The notes: generated by a model from the letters alone, not told the origin. A DNA stretch of 64,000 nucleotides from Anniella stebbinsi (GCA_029215795.1 JARDYH010000003.1:258575562-258639561), one strand, 5' to 3'; shown: positions 50,815 through 61,720, counted from the stretch's first letter. Translations and numbers: made by a program.

Positions 50815-51325
50815 TTCATTTATTTATTACATTTGTATACCGCCCCATAGCTGAAGCTCTCTGGGCAGTTTACATAGGATTAAAACAATTAAAAACAATA
50901 TACACAAATTTAAACAGCAAAAACATACAACATACACACAATACACACATACGTTTAAAACCACTACAACAACCCCAAAAGCTACAAAAACAAAAACCAA
51001 CCCAGGCTCCTCAGAAATTGCCAAATGCCTGAGAGAAGAGGAAAGTCTTGACCTGGCGCCGAAAAGATAATGTTGGCGCCAGGCAGCCCTCGTCAGGGAG
51101 ATCGTTCCACAATTGGGGGCCACCACAGAGAAGGCCCTCTCCCTTGTTGCCTACCTCCGAGCTTCCCTCGGAGTAGGCACTCAGAGGAGGGCCTTAGATG
51201 TTGAATGTAGTGTTCAGGTAGGTTCATGTTGGGAAAGGCGTTCCGTCAGGTATTGTGGTCCCAAGCCATGTAAGGCTTTATAGGTTAAAACCAGCACCTT
51301 GGCTATTTCTATATATTGCAGCTAC
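50815..51325 (-). pseudogene. LINE 3' end (L2/CR1 clade), minus strand, GGGCGG tail
   Basis: Plus strand: 'ttacatttgtataccgcccc' and 'agctctctgggcagtttaca' is the complement of the LINE end. Minus-strand ORF2 closing residues (V-V-A-P-N-C-G-T, frameshifted from the usual A-P-Q-L-W-N, and S-R-L-S-S-S-L-R-H) lie at 51126-51000, with upstream ORF2 to 51325. Close relative of 27540-28003 in the other orientation. Confidence 0.8.
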
Positions 51326-51949
51326 TAAGAAGAAGGCCTGTTCTGTTGTGGCACCCCGGTTGTGGAACGAGCTTCCCAGAGAGATTCGCACATTACCTAT
51401 ATTGTAGGCTGACCATATGAAAAGGAGGACAGGGCTCCTGTAACTTTAACAGTTGTAGAGAAAAGGCAATTTCAGCCAGTGTCATTTGTATGCAATTAGT
51501 TCCTGGTGAAATTCACAACAGTTAAAGTTGCAGGGGCCCTGCCTTCTTTTGTATATGGTCACTCCAATATAGTGCCTGCAACTTTAACTGTTGTGATGAA
51601 GAAGGGATTTCACCAGGGACTAATTGCATACAAATGACACTGGCTGAAATTCCCTTTTCTCTACAACTGTTAAAGTTACAGGAGCCCTGTCCTCCTTTCC
51701 ATATGGTCAGCCTACTATATTGTGCTCTCGTCAGCATCAAGTGAACGAAGACCTTTTTTTATTTTCCTAGACATTTTAGTTTTTCAGTTTCTATTTTAAA
51801 TCAGGTGCTGTATTTTAAATGTTGCACTGCTGCTAGGTTCCCTGTGGTTATTACTTTGTATTTTACAATGCAGTTTTAAACTTTTATATAGTATTTTATT
51901 GTGCCGTGTGATATTAATTGTTGTGAACCGCCCAGAGAGCTTCGAGTAT
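51326..51949 (+). pseudogene. LINE 3' end (L2/CR1 clade), plus strand, split by hAT MITE
   Basis: Left part (51326-51404): 'aagaaggcctgttctgttgt', 'ggcaccccggttgtggaac' encodes A-C-S-V-V-A-P-R-L-W-N-E-L-P. Right part (51715-51949): 'agaccttttttattttccta' and the UTR ending 'gtgaaccgcccagagagctt'. Joined exactly by the ctatattg duplication around the MITE. Confidence 0.8.
51405..51714 (+). mobile_element. hAT palindromic MITE 'TAGGCTGACCATATG', 310 bp, perfect TSD
   Basis: Ends 'taggctgaccatatgaaaag' and 'ttccatatggtcagccta'. Perfect 8-base duplications ctatattg at 51397-51404 and 51715-51722. First subfamily, same orientation as 21371. About 10 bases are lost in the left half. Confidence 0.94.
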
Positions 51950-52032
51950 CTGGTTAGCTGTTATGTGAACAGAATGCTGGACTAGTCAGTCCTTTGATCT
52001 GATCCATCATGGCTCTTCTTCCTATGTTCTTC
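51950..52032 (+). mobile_element. CR1/L3-type LINE 3' tail fragment
   Basis: 'atctggttagctgttatgtg', 'aacagaatgctggactag' and 'atcatggctcttcttcctat' are the terminal tail only. Confidence 0.65.
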
Positions 52033-53039
52033 AGTTGACTGGGCCTGCCAGAGCTTGCAGCCACTTCTGACTCCCTCCTCATCTGTAGTTGCAGGAGTTC
52101 GCCCAGTGCATCCCTTACATCTTCCAGGACCAGGATTGACAACTGGACAGGAAAAAGGAAGATGAAGCACAGCTTGGCTAAGGCAGCTTGCTGTGGTTGA
52201 CCTTGGAAGATAAACTTCTGCTAGTTCTTGTTGCCAACATGATTGTAACTCATCCCAGTTATTCTCAGTTATGTTTGATGAAGGCAGGACTTTCTGAGCC
52301 ATCACTGTACTTCTGAGCATATTCCAGCATTTATGCCGCAGTTGGCTGTCACTCACAGTAGAGCACCTTCTTAAATTTCTTCATTTCCTGCCAAGAAGAA
52401 GAAGAAGTGCTGATGGAAAGGGCAACATCTAAAAAAGTATTAGAAATACGATCTCTGGCAGAGAAATTACGGTCGCAACATTTGTGCTGTGTAACTAATA
52501 TATTAAAATGAATAGAGGGGGAAATTACCCATAGACAAAAGACTCATTAAAAGTTTACCACAAGTCAGGCTTGAGTGGAAGCTAATTATCCCGCAGCTTA
52601 ACCTCAACGTCAACACTAAAACCAACACGGAATGTGTGTGTTTAAATGTGGTCTCATCTGTACATTATGGCAAGAAAAAGGTGTAAAGGAAGGAAGGCAG
52701 GGGGCAAAGTGATTTCCCCAAACCAAGTCTTGGCATTCTCTCACCACCTTTCATGCCCCTACCTGGAATTGGAGGGGGCTCACAGGTAGCTTTGCCCCTG
52801 GGCGCAAGGAATGGGAGCCATCCCTTTCTCCCAGTATCTCAAGTCCAGATAGTCAAAGACTATAGCACAAATCTTAGAGGTAGATAGTTTATTTACAGGT
52901 GAGTGAAAGGGGTATGAAGAGAATGCAATGCCAAGTGGAGATACAAAAAGATCTGTAATGCATCAAACTGCTGGAAACCCACATACAGACAAAATAAAAA
53001 CACAAAATAACTGGTTGATGCTACTTACTGGTTGTAAGG
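52033..53039. other. No gene seen; single-copy-like DNA
   Basis: A minus-strand 124-codon frame (51982-52356) and its overlap partner are open but not recognised. 'gaagaagaagaag' at 52394 is simple sequence. Confidence 0.35.
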
Positions 53040-53420
53040 GTCCCATTTATTAACCCATTTCATAGCCACCTTTCAAGACTGCAGTCCTTGCAGCATTAAA
53101 ACAAACAAACAAACATATTATGAAATAAATTTAAATATAAAGAACTTTAAATAAAATCATTTACAATACAATATAATTTCAAAATACTCATCAGCATTGA
53201 ATACCTTAAACATTTTCAATGAAAAGCCATGGAGAAGGAGTGAATTTTTAAAACCCTCCTAAAAGTGGCCACAGATGGCCACTTCCCTCTCTTGGAAAGG
53301 AATTCTGTTAGGTCGGGGGGCCACCACCGCAAAGCTCCTATGTCTAATGCCTGTCAACCTTACTGACCTTGGTGGCAGGCCAATGAGCAGAACTTCTGAA
53401 GATGATCTAATCTTTTTAAT
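53040..53420 (-). pseudogene. LINE 3' end, minus strand, different tail type
   Basis: 'ccatttcatagccacctttc' and an (aaac)n run form the tail. Further right, 'agtggccacagatggccact', 'gggggccaccaccgcaaagc' and 'tctaatgcctgtcaacc' are the complement of a worn ORF2 closing region (A-V-V-A-P-like). Family not assignable. Confidence 0.5.
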
Positions 53421-53864
53421 AATTTTTTCCTTCTTCAGTATCTGAAAAATGGAAAGTAGACATTTGTACTGTTGTTACCATACTTCTACAAGCCTAGCTG
53501 TCAGTTCTGCTGCTGAAACGGCTTTGCCATGTGCTGTCCCTTCAGGCCGCAACTGCTGGAGGATCATCCCTCCTTGTCCCCCGCCAATGCCTGACAGCAA
53601 TTATTCTCACCAGTAGCGGAAGCCGTGATACAAATAATGATCTTTCCCCCGGCTGAAGTCTCATAATCTTTTTATCTTGAGCAAGTGGCGGTGGCAGCGG
53701 GGAGGTGGAGAGAAGAAGATAACAAACCAACAGAAATGTCTGGCTTGCCTAACTTTTGTAACCTGGAATAACCAATGAAAGGTTTGCCTCTGTAGTTCCA
53801 AACCAGATATCAGCATAGTTCGGAGAAGAGGATGTGCTTTGCATGCAATGGGAGGACTGCAGTG
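53421..53864. other. No gene seen
   Basis: Unassigned DNA; short frames only. Confidence 0.35.
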
Positions 53865-54062
53865 GGGAGGGACCATGGCTCAGTGGGAGAGCACATGCAA
53901 TGGTAAGCGGAAGTTACCCAGGTTTCAACCCCTGGCTTCTCTAGCTTAAATGACAGGGTAGCTAGCGGGTGAGCTAGCAGGTCTGATGCACTGGAGAACC
54001 AGAGTTGATAATACTGGTCTAGATAGGCAAATACTGTGATGGGTGTAAAGGAAGCTGCTTGT
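53865..54062 (+). mobile_element. Second SINE family (tRNA-Ala-like head), diverged
   Basis: 'gagggaccatggctcagtgg', 'gagagcacatgc', 'cccaggtttcaacccctggc' and a tail 'gtgtaaaggaagctgctt'. The head is damaged between the A and B boxes. Confidence 0.75.
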
Positions 54063-54876
54063 GTGGGCAGTGCTTAATTGGGTCCAGCTGGCGAAGGGAC
54101 GAGAACAAATTAGACACACAGGCACACCTGTGATAATAAATGGACCCCCAACTTCATCGACTCACTTGAATAGGCTCGGCGGCAGCATAGGGCGTGGATC
54201 CTCTAATTGGCCAACCTGCCTGCTGACTGATTCCCCTCCCTGGCCAGCATCCTGGGAGCACTGATGGTGAATAGCAGGGCCAGGGGCACACTCCAGCATG
54301 GACCGCTAATCCACCACCCCGGATGTGGCCAGCTTACAGCCCCCAGGCTGGTCTGGTCTTGGTGCCACATCCCCAAGATCCCATACAGGAATCCTCACCG
54401 AGGGGGAGCAGGGAGCCCAATCCTGCTTCCTCTCACCAATGGATCCAGCTCAATGCCTATCATGCCACAAGAGGCAGGGGAGGGGTGTTTCCCCATGGAT
54501 TTACTCTTGGGGAAATCAGCAATCGCTGAAGTCAGCAACTACAATCCTGGAGCTGCATGGAAAGTCTGCCTTTGGGAGCATCAGGTTGAACCAGAGGGAC
54601 AACAAAGGAGAGATCTCACTCTGCTGGCTCCGCGTCTTTGGCCCCGCCCCATCACAGCACTGATTGGCTCAGCAGTCCCCTCCTGGGAAGGAGATGCTGC
54701 TGCTGAAGCTGTACAACCGCTCTTCACCAGCCTTTCTCCCTTCTCTGCCGGCCTGTGCGCCTCCACAAATCACTGCTCCACATTAAGAGGAGAGCTTGGC
54801 TTATGATGTGGCAGAGTCATCTAGTGGTTTTTGTTTTGCTACTTAGCAGATGATGAAACTGAACTACATATTACTA
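54063..54876. other. Unassigned DNA with open frame 54264-54806
   Basis: Plus strand 54264-54806 is open for 180 codons, and a second frame (54325-54663) is open for 112. I recognise no domain; the sequence is Pro/Ser/Gly-rich and could be a worn transposon. 'ggccccgccccatcacagca' and 'ctgattggctca' (54641-54672) hold a GC-box and an inverted CCAAT-type motif close together, as in some promoters or LTRs. Not called as a gene. Confidence 0.25.
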
Positions 54877-54970
54877 GTGGAGGCTGGTGGCTCTGATGTC
54901 AGTTGGGCAATGAATCCTCTCAAAGTTTCAGTGAGAACTAGACAGAACTCCAAAGGAGTTATTCAAGCAT
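54877..54970. mobile_element. MITE family 'GGAGGCTGGTGGCTCTGA', left half
   Basis: 'agtggaggctggtggctctg', 'aatcctctcaaagtttcagt' and 'aactccaaaggagttattca'. The right half is missing. Confidence 0.7.
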
Positions 54971-55189
54971 AATGGCTTATTTTCCTTCCCCACACAGGGG
55001 CAGTGGGGAGCCGCCTAATTTAAAAACCAGCCTGAAACCCTAGAACAAGCAACTTATTGGTTCTTTGCACACTCAGACACTTAGTTGGGGAAAAGGCCAT
55101 CTTCTCCAAATTGTGATGACTTTCACACTCAAACCAGGGAATGATTACCACCCATCTCCAACCACTGGCTCCCCACTGAGGAAACTAAC
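54971..55189. other. No gene seen
   Basis: Unassigned short stretch. Confidence 0.3.
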
Positions 55190-55457
55190 CTATGGTAACC
55201 ATATGGAAAGGAGGACAGGGCTCCTGTATCTTTAACAGTTGCATAGAAAAGGGAATTTCAGCAGGCATCATTTGTATGCATGCAGCACCTGATGGAATTC
55301 CCTCTTCATCACAACAGTTAAAGCTGCAGGAGCCCTGCCCTCTTTTGTATCTGATCGCTCTAGTATAGCTCCTATAGGTGTTGAATGCATACATATGACA
55401 CCTGCTGAAATTCCCTTTTCTATGCAACTGCTACAGATACAGGAGCCCTGTCCTCCA
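55190..55457 (+). mobile_element. hAT palindromic MITE, right-truncated (second subfamily)
   Basis: 'tatggtaaccatatggaaag' at the left, then 'gtatgcatgcagcacctgat' and the core 'atcgctctagtatagctcc'. It stops at 'gccctgtcctcc' and loses the last ~25 bases including the right terminus. Confidence 0.82.
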
Positions 55458-56239
55458 ATGAAAAAAAAAGCTCACTAAGACAGTCTGGGTGTCCTCTTAA
55501 AAATACCAATCACGTCAGATTTTGCAGAGTACTTTTGCTGAACTCTTAAAAACACACGTTCCTAAAGGCTTATGATGCTGTGTTAAGATTCAAACATCAG
55601 ACTGCAAGGTCAGCGCAAAACACTGACATGTTCAGGTTGTCAGTTTACTAGGCAGCAGTCTCTTCAGCCTGGGGTTTTCAGGTTCCCAAATTCAGATGCC
55701 GATCCCTGTTCAGACATCTGCCTGGAGAGGTTTGCTGTCTAAGCCATTTTCTCCCTTGTGATACTAGAAAAGGCATGCGCCTTATAGGGAGCACATTGCT
55801 CACCAATCCCAGCGCATACAGATTCATTATTATTCCAGCAGAATGTTTCCACAATGTCTCCCAAAAATGAATGCTTGCTGATAAACTATTGTGCCGACAT
55901 GGGTCGAACAATTAAGATCTTTTTGCAACAGAGATGAGCCTAAGGTAGATGTGGGGCTATTGGTGATTTGCAATAGATCAGCAAGGGGTTCTGACTCCCA
56001 GCTGTCTAATAATAGCAACAACTAAAAAACTTTCTCCTCTTAAATTAGGTTGCAGGATAAGAACAGCTGTGGGGGGGAGCCATGACTTGATTTACGTGTG
56101 AAAGGACTTGTGAGGTTAGTTCTGGTACTGACCGTCAATTCCTGGGCTGAGCATGTGCTCAGAGACACCCTGTTATTTAATTCTTAAGAGTATCTCTGCC
56201 TGCCTGAGCCAGATCTATCTTTAGGCCTGGCTGAGAGTT
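55458..56239. other. No gene seen; single-copy-like DNA
   Basis: No recognisable coding or repeat structure. Confidence 0.35.
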
Positions 56240-56361
56240 TCAAAGTTGTTTCAATGTATACTGTCTTTGTATGTTGTCTGTTTTAATGCTTTTATGGTTT
56301 TAAATTTGGTATATTGATTTTTAATGTTTAATGTTTGACTATGGGGCAGTATAGAAATGTA

Positions 56362-56395
<34 letters not shown>

Positions 56396-56396
56396 C
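56240..56396 (+). mobile_element. LINE 3' tail (GGGCGG type) with (AAT)n
   Basis: 'ttttatggttttaaatttgg', 'tatggggcagtatagaaatg' and then (aat)n at 56357-56393. Terminal fragment of the L2-like LINE. Confidence 0.7.
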
Positions 56397-56595
56397 ACCG
56401 GGTTCATTGTTGCACCTCAGGGTTCTAGTAAAAGAAAAAGAAAAAGCAGATCCCACAAGTGTGATGTCTGCCTGCCCATGTTTTACAAAACCTACAAAGC
56501 TACACACAGATGTAAATTTCATACCTTTCATCATGCACAATGCAATTGGGAAAAAAAAGTTTTAAACAAACACTTTGCAGCAGGGGTCCCTAATC

Positions 56596-56915
56596 TAGGC
56601 TGACCACATGAAAAGGAGGACAGGGCTCGTGTAACTTTAACAGTTGTAGAGAAAAGGGAATTTCAGCCGGTGTCATTTGTATGCAATTAGTTCCTGGTGA
56701 AATTCCCTCTTCATCACAACAGTTAAAGTTGCAGGCACTATACTAGAGTGACCATATACAAAAGAAGGCAGGGCCCCTGCACCTTTAACTGTTGTGATGA
56801 AGAGGGAATTTCACCAGGAACTAATTGCATACAAATGACACTGGCTGAAATTCCCTTTTCTCTACAACTGTTAAAGTTACATGAGCCCTGACCTCCTTTT
56901 CATATGGTCAGCCTA
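56596..56915 (-). mobile_element. hAT palindromic MITE 'TAGGCTGACCATATG', 320 bp, reverse orientation
   Basis: Ends 'taggctgaccacatgaaaag' and 'cttttcatatggtcagccta'. The 42-base core reads 'ggcactatactagagtgacc' first, the reverse of 21371, so the element is inserted the other way round. Flanks cctaatct/cctaacct suggest a worn 8-base duplication. Confidence 0.87.
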
Positions 56916-56923
56916 CCTAACCT

Positions 56924-57665
56924 TTTTGGACCTTTGTGTACATCACAGACGTGCACAAGGGATAAGCTGGGTATGCCCAGGCATACCCTAATGTCTCAAG
57001 CAATAAGCACTGAATTGAGGAGGCCATTGAGTAGTGATCCAGAGGGGAATCCAGATACAGCGGGAACAGCCCTCCAGCTGCTTTGCTGCCATGCCGAAGA
57101 CTGCTGAGAGCATGATTGCTCCTGGCAGCAGGAATGAAAAGGAATCGCTCTGCTGGAAGCCTCTCTGCTGGGAGTAGGGCATCCGTGTCTACAGTGTTTA
57201 ATAAATAAATGAATAAAAATCATGTCCTTTATGGCTGAATATTCAATAAATGTTTGCCTTAAAAAAAAATCCCTGGATGCACACCCCAATGAAATGTGCT
57301 GCACACACCTATGGGGTACCTTTGGGAATTCGAGAAACTCTTGTGAGCGACACCACAAAATAGCTGCTATGAAGGATGTGGCTAATCTCATGATGGCTGT
57401 CATGGGGGCCTGGCTAGTCAACAGTGAGCTAAAAAAGGGTGGGGGAGAGAGAAATAGTGAGGAGGATACAGGCTGGGAGGGAGGGGAAAACAGCCAGGCA
57501 AAGGGGTAGAGAAAGAGCAAGGCTAGAAGCTAGAAAGGGAGAGAAAGATGTCAGCAGGGACTGGACTGCTTTGTGGGCACCATTGGAGGTCACCTGCTTC
57601 ACAGGAAAGGGGAAAGACGGGGAGAAGATCCCCAACACTACCACCAGCTTGAGTTAAGTGGAGAA
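56924..57665. other. No gene seen
   Basis: Frames of up to 174 codons on the minus strand (56996-57520) are Ser/Phe/Pro-rich and unrecognised. Includes a purine-rich (gggag/gaaa) block at 57430-57550. Confidence 0.35.
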
Positions 57666-57743
57666 AAGTGGCTGAATTTTCCCAAGTGGCTGAATTTTCC
57701 CAAGTGGCTGAATTTTTCCCAAGTAGCAGAATTTTCCCAAGTA
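57666..57743. repeat. 18-bp minisatellite (AAGTGGCTGAATTTTCCC)
   Basis: About four and a half tandem copies; the fourth is diverged (aagtagcagaattttccc). No spacers, so not a CRISPR. Surrounding DNA is unassigned. Confidence 0.92.
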
Positions 57744-57960
57744 TGTGTACACGTGTGTGTGTGTGCTACGTAATGCGCACAAAGGTGGAAGCAGGGCTAT
57801 GTGGCGCAATCCTGCGTGTTGGTATAGATGGTAAGTGGAACATCCAAATAGGATTATTTGTATCGTTATCTGTATAATTCCCCTAGAGATAGATTTCTGA
57901 AAGAAATTCTTGAGACACTTTCTTTTCTGAAGAGTAGGGAGAACATTTGTTACATATAAG

Positions 57961-58364
57961 CAGGGCCGTGCAGAGGGGGGGGAGCAGTGGGGCCAGTTGG
58001 CCCAGGGGCCACAATTTTGAGGGGGCACTCCAGTGAGGAGGTCTTCTCCTAGCTTACGCTACTGCTTCTGTAGCGTAAGCGGCCCATCGAGAAGCGAGGA
58101 GCCCGCCTTGTGGAAACAGCGCAGAAGACGTCTGTCGTGAATACCACAGTCAGACTACAAGCTCCAGAGGGCCATGCCGCAGGTGGGGTGGGGATATATG
58201 TGCCCTGAGGTGTTGTAGAACAGATTTAATATGAAGCTGTTATGTAGAATGGACATGTTGGTGGGCACGCCCCCTTGGGACGGCCATGTTGTCCTCCTTT
58301 TTTGAAATGGGGGGTACATACTTCCCATCTGGCCTGGGCATATTACCAGCTCTGCATGGCCCTG
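57961..58364 (+). mobile_element. hAT-like MITE 'CAGGGCCGTGCAGAGG', copy 3
   Basis: Ends 'cagggccgtgcagaggggg' and 'agctctgcatggccctg'. Target duplication catataag (57953-57960) versus catttaag (58365-58372), 7 of 8. Full length (404 bp), without the insertion seen in copy 2. Confidence 0.9.
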
Positions 58365-58372
58365 CATTTAAG

Positions 58373-58849
58373 GGGTTGGATCCAGGATCTGCCTTCCACA
58401 AGATAGCAGTCATGGAAAGTACCTCCACCCGGTTTTTGGTGACACCCATCCACCCATGTACATGACAGCTCTTCCCACTCAGTGGGGGCTCCTGAATTTC
58501 TGTGGAGTATTTTCAGGGGGCTGGAAGAGCTGCTGTGGGAAGGAGGGGGCAGCACAGTTAATCCAGATTAAATCTGGATCCACCCAAGATGTAGTTTCAG
58601 ACCTGTCTAAATGTAGCGGACCTGGCCATCTCTAAAACTAAAACAAGAATAAAATTGCTAGAAATAATGAATGTAATGGAACAGTTGTTGCATATCATGG
58701 ACCCATATACTCCAGGGAATCTGAGAGAACTGTTTATGAATTGGATTACTGCTCTTTTTTAAATGGCCATAGTCCACCATCGATAGTGACGGTGAAAATG
58801 ATGAAGCTGTTTTACTATGTTAAATTGAGACAATTGGCACAGATGAGTG
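58373..58849. other. No gene seen
   Basis: Contains a small palindrome at 58558-58580 (aatccagattaaatctggat). Otherwise unassigned. Confidence 0.35.
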
Positions 58850-59012
58850 TTTGTAACTGTTCCTCATCGGGGATTTGCTCCAGCCTCCTGATCAGTTTGG
58901 TTGCCCTTGCCTACGCATTTTCCAGCTTTACAATATCCATTTTTGGAGATACGGCGACCAGACCTGTACACAGCATTCCAAGATCTCTTTTTGGGTCAGC
59001 CCCCACCACCAG
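58850..59012 (-). pseudogene. CR1 LINE fragment, antisense
   Basis: 'cagcctcctgatcagtttgg', 'ttgcccttgcctacgcattt' and 'gcgaccagacctgtacacag' is the complement of the CR1 region upstream of that at 23008-23385 (the 'ggtgaccagaactgtacaca' block). Truncated, non-coding. Confidence 0.75.
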
Positions 59013-59016
59013 CCCA

Positions 59017-59058
<42 letters not shown>
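59013..59058. repeat. (ATT)n microsatellite
   Basis: About 14 units; produces the poly-Tyr/poly-Ile/poly-Leu frames here. Confidence 0.95.
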
Positions 59059-59059
<1 letters not shown>

Positions 59060-59246
59060 TCTTTATTTAAAACATTACTTGGCCGCCTTTCAGGCAGCTT
59101 ATGACAATAAAATACATAAAAGCAATTAAAACATTAAAAGCAATAAAAACATAAACACAATAAAATAGCAATTTAAAACAATAAAAGTCAACAATAAAAC
59201 CAGCAAGAATAACAATGACAATAGCAGCAATAACAGTACTCATATC
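59059..59246 (-). mobile_element. LINE 3' tail, antisense
   Basis: 'tttaaaacattacttggccg', 'cctttcaggcagcttatgac' and a long A-rich stretch are the complement of the tail type at 1700-2182 ('gccaccttggg ... gaaaggcagct'). Confidence 0.65.
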
Positions 59247-59545
59247 TAGGGCTGTGCACGGATCCCTCGATCCGATCCAGATCCTGATCTGTCGGGTCCG
59301 GATCGGGCCCGATCCGAGTCAGATCAGGCCCAATCCGATCTGACCCCAATCTGGATCCGATCCAGATCCGTGCACAGCACCTCCTCCTGCTCTCCCCGCT
59401 CTCCCCCTCCCTCCCCCCACTCTCCCTGCTTACCTGCTGCCTCCTCCGCATTGTCCCCCATCATCCTCTCTCCTCTCTGTGTGCTGCCGCATTTCCCACT
59501 TGCGTTGGGTGATGACATCACTCGCCGTGACCGACAAATGCAGTG
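59247..59545 (+). mobile_element. hAT-like element (TAGGGCTGTGCAC), left end only
   Basis: Starts 'tagggctgtgcacggatc' with dense GGATCCG/GATCCGA motifs (59260-59370), then the GC/pyrimidine block 'cctgctctccccgctctccc'. CTTACCTG lies at 59429-59436 and a CRE-like ggtgatgacatcac at 59508. Collinear with the left half of 7070-7586. The right half is missing. Confidence 0.8.
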
Positions 59546-60249
59546 CTCTAACCAAGTATTTCAGCTGGCGCAGCCATAAGCAAAAAGGGTGTTTTCCATT
59601 GTCTGCGAATGAGGCACTAAAGCAGAGTTGCCCTATTTGGAGGGAAAAGAGCCACAAAGGCACACAGAAGCAGCACATTCCACATTAAACTCCCGAGAGC
59701 ACCCCAACCCAGAGAAAGCCCACAACAAGTGTGTGTGATAAGATTTGAAGCGAAACCTGGGAGGCAATCCCTAGCTGAATCAGTGTGTGTGTATGAAAAG
59801 TGCCAGGGAAGGGAAGGTTCCCTAATGCATGAGTTTTGTTTGGTTGAGTCCAAGCACCCTAGTAAACTTATTAGATATAGATTTGTTGTGCAAGTCTATA
59901 TCTAATATGTGTTAGACTGCACAAAAGAGGGAATGGTAGTCCAAATGCCAGTTTTAGCAGGTGACTTAAAGTGGAGAGATGTACCAGAAAAAGGTGAAGT
60001 TGTTTTTGTAAATGGCTCTGCTCAAAGGGGGGGGGGGGGCAGAAAGACAGCCATTGGCAAGATGCTGTGGTAGAAAGCTCAGGGAGAATAAAAAGAAAAA
60101 GAAAAAAAGCTGCACCACTGTTGGGGGAATTTGAGCCCTCCTGGGTGGTCTAATGAGTCCCTCTTATGAGAAAGGGGTCACTTAATTGATAAGGAGCTAG
60201 ATCTTTTATGAGAAAGATCTTCCTTCTAATTTTCTTTCTAATTTCCCTT
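59546..60249. other. No gene seen
   Basis: Unassigned; poly-G run at 60028-60039 and an A-rich run at 60090-60110. Confidence 0.35.
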
Positions 60250-60253
60250 CTAT

Positions 60254-60597
60254 GGTCCCCTCTACAAGGATTCGCTTTTGCACCTGGTTAGGCGATTATG
60301 CGCATAATCGCTGAAGCGCATTTACACCTATTACCTCTGCACGAGAGGCGGCGAAGCGCATTAAGGGATGACCAAAATGCGCTTTACAAGTAGTTAATGC
60401 GCATAAGCGCTTGTTCACATAGGCAAAATGCGCTTTAACGACTGGAGCAAAATAAAACTCGCTGTTTAACGCACATTCGATAATGCGCATAATCGGAGAG
60501 ATAACGCACCTCTACGCCCAATTTGCGCTCCGTTCTTGTAGAGGTAAATTTTTTAAAGCGCCTTGAAAGAGCATTAAACCTCTCTTATAGAGGCAGC
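60254..60597. mobile_element. Inverted-repeat element 'CCTCTACAAG', 344 bp, copy 2, perfect 4-bp TSD
   Basis: Starts 'ggtcccctctacaaggattc' and ends 'cctctcttatagaggcagc'. Identical ctat flanks at 60250-60253 and 60598-60601. The interior matches 38647-39000 except for a ~10-base deletion near 60350. The minus-strand frame shared by both copies (M-R-I-I-E-C-A-L-N-S-E at its start) is short and repeats gcgcat-derived residues, so it is probably not a protein. Confidence 0.9.
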
Positions 60598-60640
60598 CTA
60601 TGCTTTGCTACAATAGCTGGCCTATATGTAGTCTAGGGGT

Positions 60641-61172
60641 GACCCTAGGAGGGGGGGTTCCCTCCCCGAATTGGTGACCACCCACCCACTAACTCAATGG
60701 AGTTAGATTCTTGCTAGCAACTTAACCAGGTTTGCAGGGGAGACCAAGGAATACTCACATACGGATTCAGTCCAAAGAAGGCTTTATTGTTCAACGGCCC
60801 ATTGGAGTCAGAACAGGAAGTTCTGACTGACTTACTGAGATGCGGCACATGGTTTTATCTATGTCATGATTAATGCACAATTAGCATTTCTAAGGAGGGG
60901 GACATTAGGGCTGGCCTAATCAAAGGTTACTTTCAGACACAATCAAAAAGTCTGACAAGATACATTTGTTTTGTTGATTACATGAGTATAAAATTGCTGA
61001 TTGATGGAATACACGTATAGCAAGACAGTTGGATGTAGCACATGATAGAAGTGAAACTTCTTATAGACAGGATGCCTGCTGCGGTTTCAGCCGAAGGACA
61101 AATATACTCTCCTGAGAGCTCCCAACTTCCCTGTTTTAAGCACCTGTCGCATCTCCTAGTTTCTCTTCAACA
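60641..61172 (-). mobile_element. LTR-like block, minus strand (putative)
   Basis: Read on the minus strand it starts TGTTGAAGAGAAACTAGG (61172) and ends near CA at 60641. An AATAAA lies at 60788-60783, preceded about 70 bases upstream by a TATA-like ataaaa and followed by a GT-rich stretch, the order U3-R-U5. No flanking duplication matches, and the adjacent pol-env fragment is on the opposite strand, so it may come from a different or rearranged provirus. Confidence 0.5.
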
Positions 61173-61437
61173 GACAGTTTCATGCATCATGAAATAATGA
61201 AATAAAATCCTAAGCAAATGAATATGGAGATATTTTTTAAAAATCATCAAGATTAGGTTAAATCAATCAATTATGAAAAATCATCATTTTAGCTATTGGT
61301 ATGATCACACCTGAAAAATTCCCTCCACAACCACTGCCTGGAGAGTGTGTCAGTTCAAGTAGCAAAATTGTTTGCATGAAGGGAAAAATAAATGTTGAGC
61401 TTGGATCTGCATTGTGCTGCTTTCTACTTTTTCTCAG
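61173..61437. other. AT-rich junction between LTR-like block and pol fragment
   Basis: No domain recognised; may be worn retroviral or flanking DNA. Confidence 0.35.
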
Positions 61438-61720
61438 AGGCAATTAAGAGCATTTCTGGGTTTGACAGGATACTGCAAGAAGTAGATTTTGGGCTTTGCT
61501 GAATTGGGCGAGCCTCTGCAAGAGCATTTAAAGAAAAACGCTCCAGAGCCTTTGCCGTAAAAGGGGAGGTCAGGAGGAAAAAATGCGGGGAAGCCTTGGT
61601 GTCATTGAGAGGAAGAGAGAGAGAAAAATGTTCTTGCAGGCTCCCATTTTAGCATTGCCCAATTGGGAAAGAGTTGGTGTTGTTCTGTCAAAATCGGCAG
61701 CTCAGGTGGCCAAAAAAATG
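61438..61720 (+). pseudogene. Endogenous retrovirus pol: RT-connection fragment (class I type)
   Basis: The frame from 61438 shows L-R-A-F-L-G-L-T-G-Y-C, one stop, then G-F-A-E-L and P-L, the conserved turn at the end of reverse transcriptase in gammaretrovirus-like pol. After a frameshift, F-L-Q-A-P-I-L-A-L-P-N-W (about 61630-61665) is the connection-domain motif. The catalytic part of RT is absent upstream. Stops and frameshifts make it inactive. Confidence 0.75.

Noticed and set aside
57666..57743. CRISPR-like repeat array
   Set aside because: Direct tandem repeats without spacers in eukaryotic DNA; minisatellite.
59013..59058. Poly-Tyr/Leu/Ile proteins
   Set aside because: All three frames of an (ATT)n microsatellite.
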